A stretch of 64,000 nucleotides of DNA from Sacculina carcini (taxonomy: Eukaryota; Arthropoda; Thecostraca; Sacculinidae), in assembly GCA_916048095.2 (NCBI GenBank), contig OU696592.1, positions 225,626 through 289,625 of the forward strand, read 5' to 3'. Positions 59,626 to 64,000 of this stretch are shown one piece after another. Below the pieces are notes generated by a model. The model saw nothing but the letters and a program-made list of their open reading frames with translations. It did no database searches and had not been told where the DNA came from. Position numbers and translations under genes: made by a program. Position 1 is the first letter of the stretch; every line of letters starts with the position of its first letter.

Positions 59626-62493
59626 TCAGTGACGCCGATAATTGATTCCATAATTTTTTACCGTTGTGAAAAAACTCAAATTTTTTGCTTTTGTGCGTGT
59701 AAATGTTATTGTGAATTGTTCCCGGTGTCTCGTACTCAATGAAAATCTATCTTGCATATTGCTGGGCAATTTCATATTATACGCCTGGTGCATTTTTATC
59801 AGAGTTGAGTATTTGACTAGATCAATGAACTTGAGTATTTTCAGCTGTTTGAAAAGAGGCGACGTGTTCTCATGATATTTTTTGTTAGAAACTAGTCTAA
59901 TAGCTCTTTTCTGAGCAAGTATGATGGTTCTTAGATTGGAAACGTATGCATTGCCCCATGCTTCAATCACATACTGTAGGTATGGTTTGAACAGAGAGTC
60001 ATATATTTGTTTGTCATCGTGTCGAATACATACCTAGTTTTGTTTAGAACAAAGTTGATTCTGCTCAGGTTAGAGTTAACCTTGTTAATTTGTTCTTTCC
60101 AATTGAGTTTATTGTCCAGGACGATTCCTAGAAACTTGGTAGAGACGGCTTCCTTTATCTTTGTGTCATTGATTTTGATTTCATTTCTACTGTTGGTGGA
60201 CTTCATTGAAAAATTCATGTAAGTCGATTTCTCCGTATTTATAGACAATTTATTTCTGACTAGCCATCTATGTATCAGAGCAATATCCGTGTTTATAACA
60301 TCATATAGTTTATCATAATGTTTTTCCTCATAAAATATATTGGTATCATCCGCAAATAGAATAATCCTGTTATAATAATGATGTTAATAATTAATGATGT
60401 AATAATATGTTGAAAACATCATCAATATACAAAATAAATAATATGGGGCCGAGCACCGAGCCTTGCGGTATTCCACAATCTGTGATTTTCTGTTTTGAAT
60501 TTTTTCCTTCTATTGACACATATTGTTTTCTATTTGACAAGTAGTTTGATATCCATTCGTGTGCTATCCCGCGAACACCATATGAGTATAACTTTTTCTT
60601 CAATATTGAATGGTTCACTGTGTCGAATGCTTTTTTTAAATCTTAAAATACACCCACAATTTTATTTTTGCTTTCGAAAGCTTCTGTTATTTCGTTCACC
60701 ATGTCAAGTATAGCGTGCGACGTATTTCTTCTTTTTTGAAAGTCATATTGATTCTCGTGAATTATTTCTTTTTCTCAATAAACTTCAATAGCCTTTTGTT
60801 ATACAGTTTTTCGAGAATTTTTGAAAATTGATCAAGCAGGATATAGGTCGATAGTTTCCGCAGATATTTTTGTCTCCAGATTTGTACAACGGTATGACTT
60901 TTGCTATTTTCATAGCATCGGGAAATGTACCTGTTGAAAAAGAGAGGTTGAAAATATAAGTGAGTGGATTGGTTATATACAGAGCAGTCTTTTTTATCAG
61001 AGACATATTTAATTGGTTGTGATCAGTCGAGTTCTTACTTCTGCTGCCAGTAATTGTGTTATATACTTCAGCCTCTGTTACTGGAGCCAGGAATATTGAA
61101 TCAGCTGTTATTTGTACATACTTCAATGGGTCCATATCGGACGAGGGTAAGCTGCGTGATAATTCAGAGCCAACGCTAATGAAATGGTCGTTAAATATGT
61201 CAGGCACCGTTTCTGGTCCATTAGTATAACACCCGTTCACATGAAGTCGACCAATTTTTCCTGTTGATTTGGTGTGCATATTTATTTCTCTTTTCAATGC
61301 TTCCCATTTATTTTTCACAGATATTTCTTTATCAGCGAAATACTTTCTATAATGTAGTCTTTTGCTTAGGTTAATCACCTTGATCAGTTTATTTTTGTAT
61401 GCAATATAATGTTTTCTACTTTCAATAGTATTATCCTTCAGCATGCTTATGTACATTTGACGTTTGTTTTGACTGGATATTTTTATTCCTTTGGTGATCC
61501 ATGGTTTGGTTTTACCCGCTCTCATCTGTGTTTGTTGAAATGGCAAATGCTTATTTACAACTTGTAAATAGCGTGTGATAAAATGCTGATATGACGTATT
61601 TACATTATCACTCTGAATATTGTGCCAATCCATTTCTAAGAGTTCTTGATTGACTTTAGATAATCGATGCTCGGAAAATTTTCGCCTCAGCAATATATCT
61701 TTATTAGTTGATGTTTTCATGCTCTCAATGACGGCAAACACTGGAAAATGATCAGAAAAGTCTCCCTGCAGTGTGCCACTTTTAATAACACTCCGTACAT
61801 CGTTTGTGTAGATATTATCAATCAACGTTTCTGAAGTAGTGGTTTTTCTTGTCGTGGATGTAATGAGTGGATAAAAACCGCAATCGGACATGCTATTAAC
61901 ATAATTCTGAATTTGATGATGGTGCTTCGAGTCGTATAAATTAATATTAAAATCTCCCATGAAGTACCAGTTAATTCTGCTATTTTCCGTCAATTCATAT
62001 ATTTTTTCGGAGAAACTGTGAATTGATGTACCTGGATGTCGATAGATACATGAAGCTCGTGTCTTTTTTTATCAATGAATACATCTGCAGTTACCATTTC
62101 AAATGCGTTTTCTACTTCCAGGGTGAGATGCGGCACTGATTGTGACTCCAGATGGTGGCTAATAAATAGCGCGACACCTCCACCTCTCTTGTCATGTCGA
62201 GTTTGGTGATACATTTGGTAGCCTTTGATATTACAGAAATCGGTCGTATTTTCATTCGCCCAAGTTTCTGATACGGCGATGATATGAATGTCTGTTGCTA
62301 AGCTGTCTACAAGAGAAATCAGATCTTGAATGTGTTTGTTTAAACTCCGGGCATGTAAAATCTTGATTGAATCAGTTGTTTGGAATGTATGATTGAATGT
62401 GTCAACACTATGTTCTTGGCAGTCTACATTTTTGAATTCTAGAGAGTTTGCTCCTTCGATGTCAGCTTCAGTTATCGGCTTATCATTAATCAT
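59626..62493 (-). pseudogene. LINE ORF2 (endonuclease and reverse transcriptase), several frameshifts
   Basis: The endonuclease starts at ATG 62493 with IKILHARSLNKH, VSETW and RGGGVALFI. It shifts frame near 62030 and resumes with YFMGDFNINL, SDHFPVF. The reverse transcriptase shows GNYRPISCL (shift near 60830), LKKAFDTVNHSIL spread over two frames, CGIPQGSVLGPILFILYIDD, a small insertion near 60380 before LFADDTN, and FLGIVLDNKLNWKEQI. A further shift near 59970 precedes EAWGNAYVSNL. The catalytic boxes are intact but the frame is not. Confidence 0.82.
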
Positions 62494-63012
62494 TCTGAGT
62501 TGTCAATGATTGAGAGGACGGGTCCCCACCACCACTCGGATTTGGCTTATGTAAAACTGCACAACAAGTAACACCACAATTAATACTAAACACATTAAAT
62601 AACATACATCGCAAGATGGGAAACATTCACGCAAGTTAAACTCAAAACAATGCAGCGATGCACGCAATATACTTTTGATAGACTCAATACAGATTTATGT
62701 ACAGGTTTTGATTGATTTTTTTCACAATGGAGCTCTAGCGGGCATGTTGTTTTTGGTGAAATAATCATGTATACAATCACAATCAAATATTTTTGGTGAC
62801 AAACGTCATGTATGCAGTTACAGTGCGCAGGATTGTACCCGCCAACAAATATTTACAGCGAACGTTCATATGACCATAACAGAGAATAAAGGCCATCACA
62901 GCCACCAATTATTTACATGTAGAATATTAGAGGGTTCAGTCTAGATGCTGGCCAAATCATGCACTGCTCTCACCTTCACCGCGACAGTGTTCTTCTCTCT
63001 CTTGTTGTACAC

Positions 63013-63657
63013 TTACCCGTTTTTCGTGAAGATGGTGTACAGGTTTTTTTCTCTCTTGACCGCCAGTAGTTCTCTCAGCAGGCCGACTTTTTGCGCAGTA
63101 AGGCATTCGTTGACATAGAGATGTTTACCTTTCAGCTCCGTTCTGCGAGTGTAGATTTGTTCACGCAGACTCCCGACACCGGCTCGTACAAATCTCACAA
63201 GCAGCCTCGGCGTCCGTCCTGGTAGCTTTTGAACTCGCTCGATGTCGGATGGCGACACTGTTATATCAGGAAAGGCCGCATGAATCACACCACAGGCTTC
63301 TTCCACTGGGTTAGCTGGCCGGCTTGCTGTGTGACGTGATATATTCTTGCCGGAGAGCACTAGAGCTGGAAGACGCTCCTGCACCTCCATCTCCTCAATT
63401 TTGGCTTCCATTCTGGCAAGACGAGATTCTTTCTCTTCAAGTTGACGTTCCATTTTCTCTAGCTCCTTGTCTTTTTCTTCCTGGTGCTTCTCCAAGTCCG
63501 CGATCCGTTCCGAGAACGATTCCAATTTTTTTTCAAGAATTTCTTGGAGTTTTGCCATCTCACTTGCAACGTAACTTGAAATCTTCGATTCGAAACTTGC
63601 GATGGCCTCTCCGAAGAATTTTTTCATATCAACATCTTCAATCTTATTTGGAGCCAT
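63013..63657 (-). CDS. LINE ORF1: coiled-coil nucleic-acid-binding protein
   Basis: The 214-residue frame begins MAPNKIEDVDMKKFFGEAIA. A charged coiled coil covers about residues 30-95 (EKHQEEKDKELEKMERQLEE). The domain with LVLSGKN and IERVQKLPGRTPRLLVRF resembles the RRM-like part of LINE ORF1. The C-terminus KHLYVNECLTAQKVGLLREL and FTKNG resembles the FP-like tail seen in many invertebrate LINE ORF1 proteins. The frame stops at GGGTAA, which coincides with a perfect splice donor GTAAGT. Confidence 0.72.
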   Translation of the reverse strand: MAPNKIEDVDMKKFFGEAIASFESKISSYVASEMAKLQEILEKKLESFSERIADLEKHQEEKDKELEKMERQLEEKESRLARMEAKIEEMEVQERLPALVLSGKNISRHTASRPANPVEEACGVIHAAFPDITVSPSDIERVQKLPGRTPRLLVRFVRAGVGSLREQIYTRRTELKGKHLYVNECLTAQKVGLLRELLAVKREKNLYTIFTKNG

Positions 63658-63700
63658 ATTTTTGATAGTAGAATGTTAATACGTGCCCGCAAACACATAA

Positions 63701-64000
63701 CTAAATCCGCATGTAGCGCCCAACGGCTAAGCTCGATGAAAAAAGGACTGAATGCGACTTGAAAAACGTAAGAATTAAACAAAATTCAGATTCAGATTCA
63801 ATTCCTAACGGAAAACTTAATTTAAAAAATATGCGAGCGACTTAAATACGTCTGCACGCTTTGAAAACAAAATTCAGACTGACCGACACGATAAACGTTG
63901 TTTTGCCAGCATAACGTCAAGTTATACCTGGTGTGATCCAGACACGGCAACATTTGCACAACAGATGTAGAACATTTGGCAAATTGTAATATTTTCCGCA
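63701..64000. other. Right edge of window
   Basis: Probably the 5' flank or 5' UTR of the LINE. Nothing else recognised. Confidence 0.4.

Larger units (their letters stand above)
59345..63700 (-). mobile_element. Full-length LINE of a second clade (CR1/Jockey-like), inactivated
   Basis: On the minus strand it has ORF1 (63657-63013), an endonuclease (62493-about 61700), a reverse transcriptase and C-terminal region (to 59626), and ends in a (TTTGA)n tail at 59345-59369. The tail and the ORF1 type (coiled coil plus FP-like C-terminus) separate it from the L2-like copies. Clade placement is by motif only. Confidence 0.8.

Overview
This 64 kb window is nuclear DNA of an animal. It has spliced genes with large introns, four kinds of non-LTR retrotransposon, an LTR element, hAT-type MITEs, tRNA-derived SINEs, and a very high load of minisatellites and (TG)n tracts. 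No bacterial or viral gene organisation is visible. A BTB exon with the LRWNN-type start typical of arthropod BTB proteins hints at an arthropod or related invertebrate, but the species cannot be named from the sequence.

Three host genes can be supported. (1) A BTB-domain exon on the minus strand (829-593); the gene runs off the left edge. (2) A four-exon coiled-coil gene on the minus strand (24202 to 10265, 200 residues). Its phases agree across all joins and its introns hold 7.1 kb, 2.0 kb and 1.7 kb satellite arrays. (3) A complete orthologue of NUDCD1 (NudC domain-containing protein 1) on the plus strand (34753-58799). I rebuilt it as 13 exons with consistent phases: 1,905 nt, 634 residues plus stop. 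Its introns contain an L2-like LINE in sense (intron 4), an antisense 5'-truncated LINE (intron 11), and minisatellites in introns 1, 3, 8, 9 and 12.

Layout: 0-0.5 kb SINE; 0.6-0.85 BTB exon; 0.94-1.3 21-bp array; 1.3-4.3 mostly empty; 4.3-6.9 nested tandem duplications; 6.9-9.4 hAT MITE beside a hAT-like relic that contains a 1.95 kb gag-pro LTR element; 10.3-24.2 coiled-coil gene with satellites; 24.4-26.4 second MITE, two SINEs and a LINE relic; 27.6-31.9 degenerate L2-like LINE (minus); 32.7-34.2 retroelement relics; 34.75-58.8 NUDCD1; 59.3-63.7 a second LINE clade (minus).

The most unusual signal is how repeats relate to splice sites. Many 3' splice sites of all three genes have a (TG)n microsatellite as their upstream tract. 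In two cases a minisatellite unit itself contains the exon-intron junction: the exon 3 donor of the coiled-coil gene and the exon 9 acceptor of NUDCD1. Splice sites have therefore been copied in tandem several to about thirty times next to the real one. Two arrays in NUDCD1 introns also switch strand midway, so the transcript could fold into very long hairpins. Two introns use the GC donor AG|GCAAGT.
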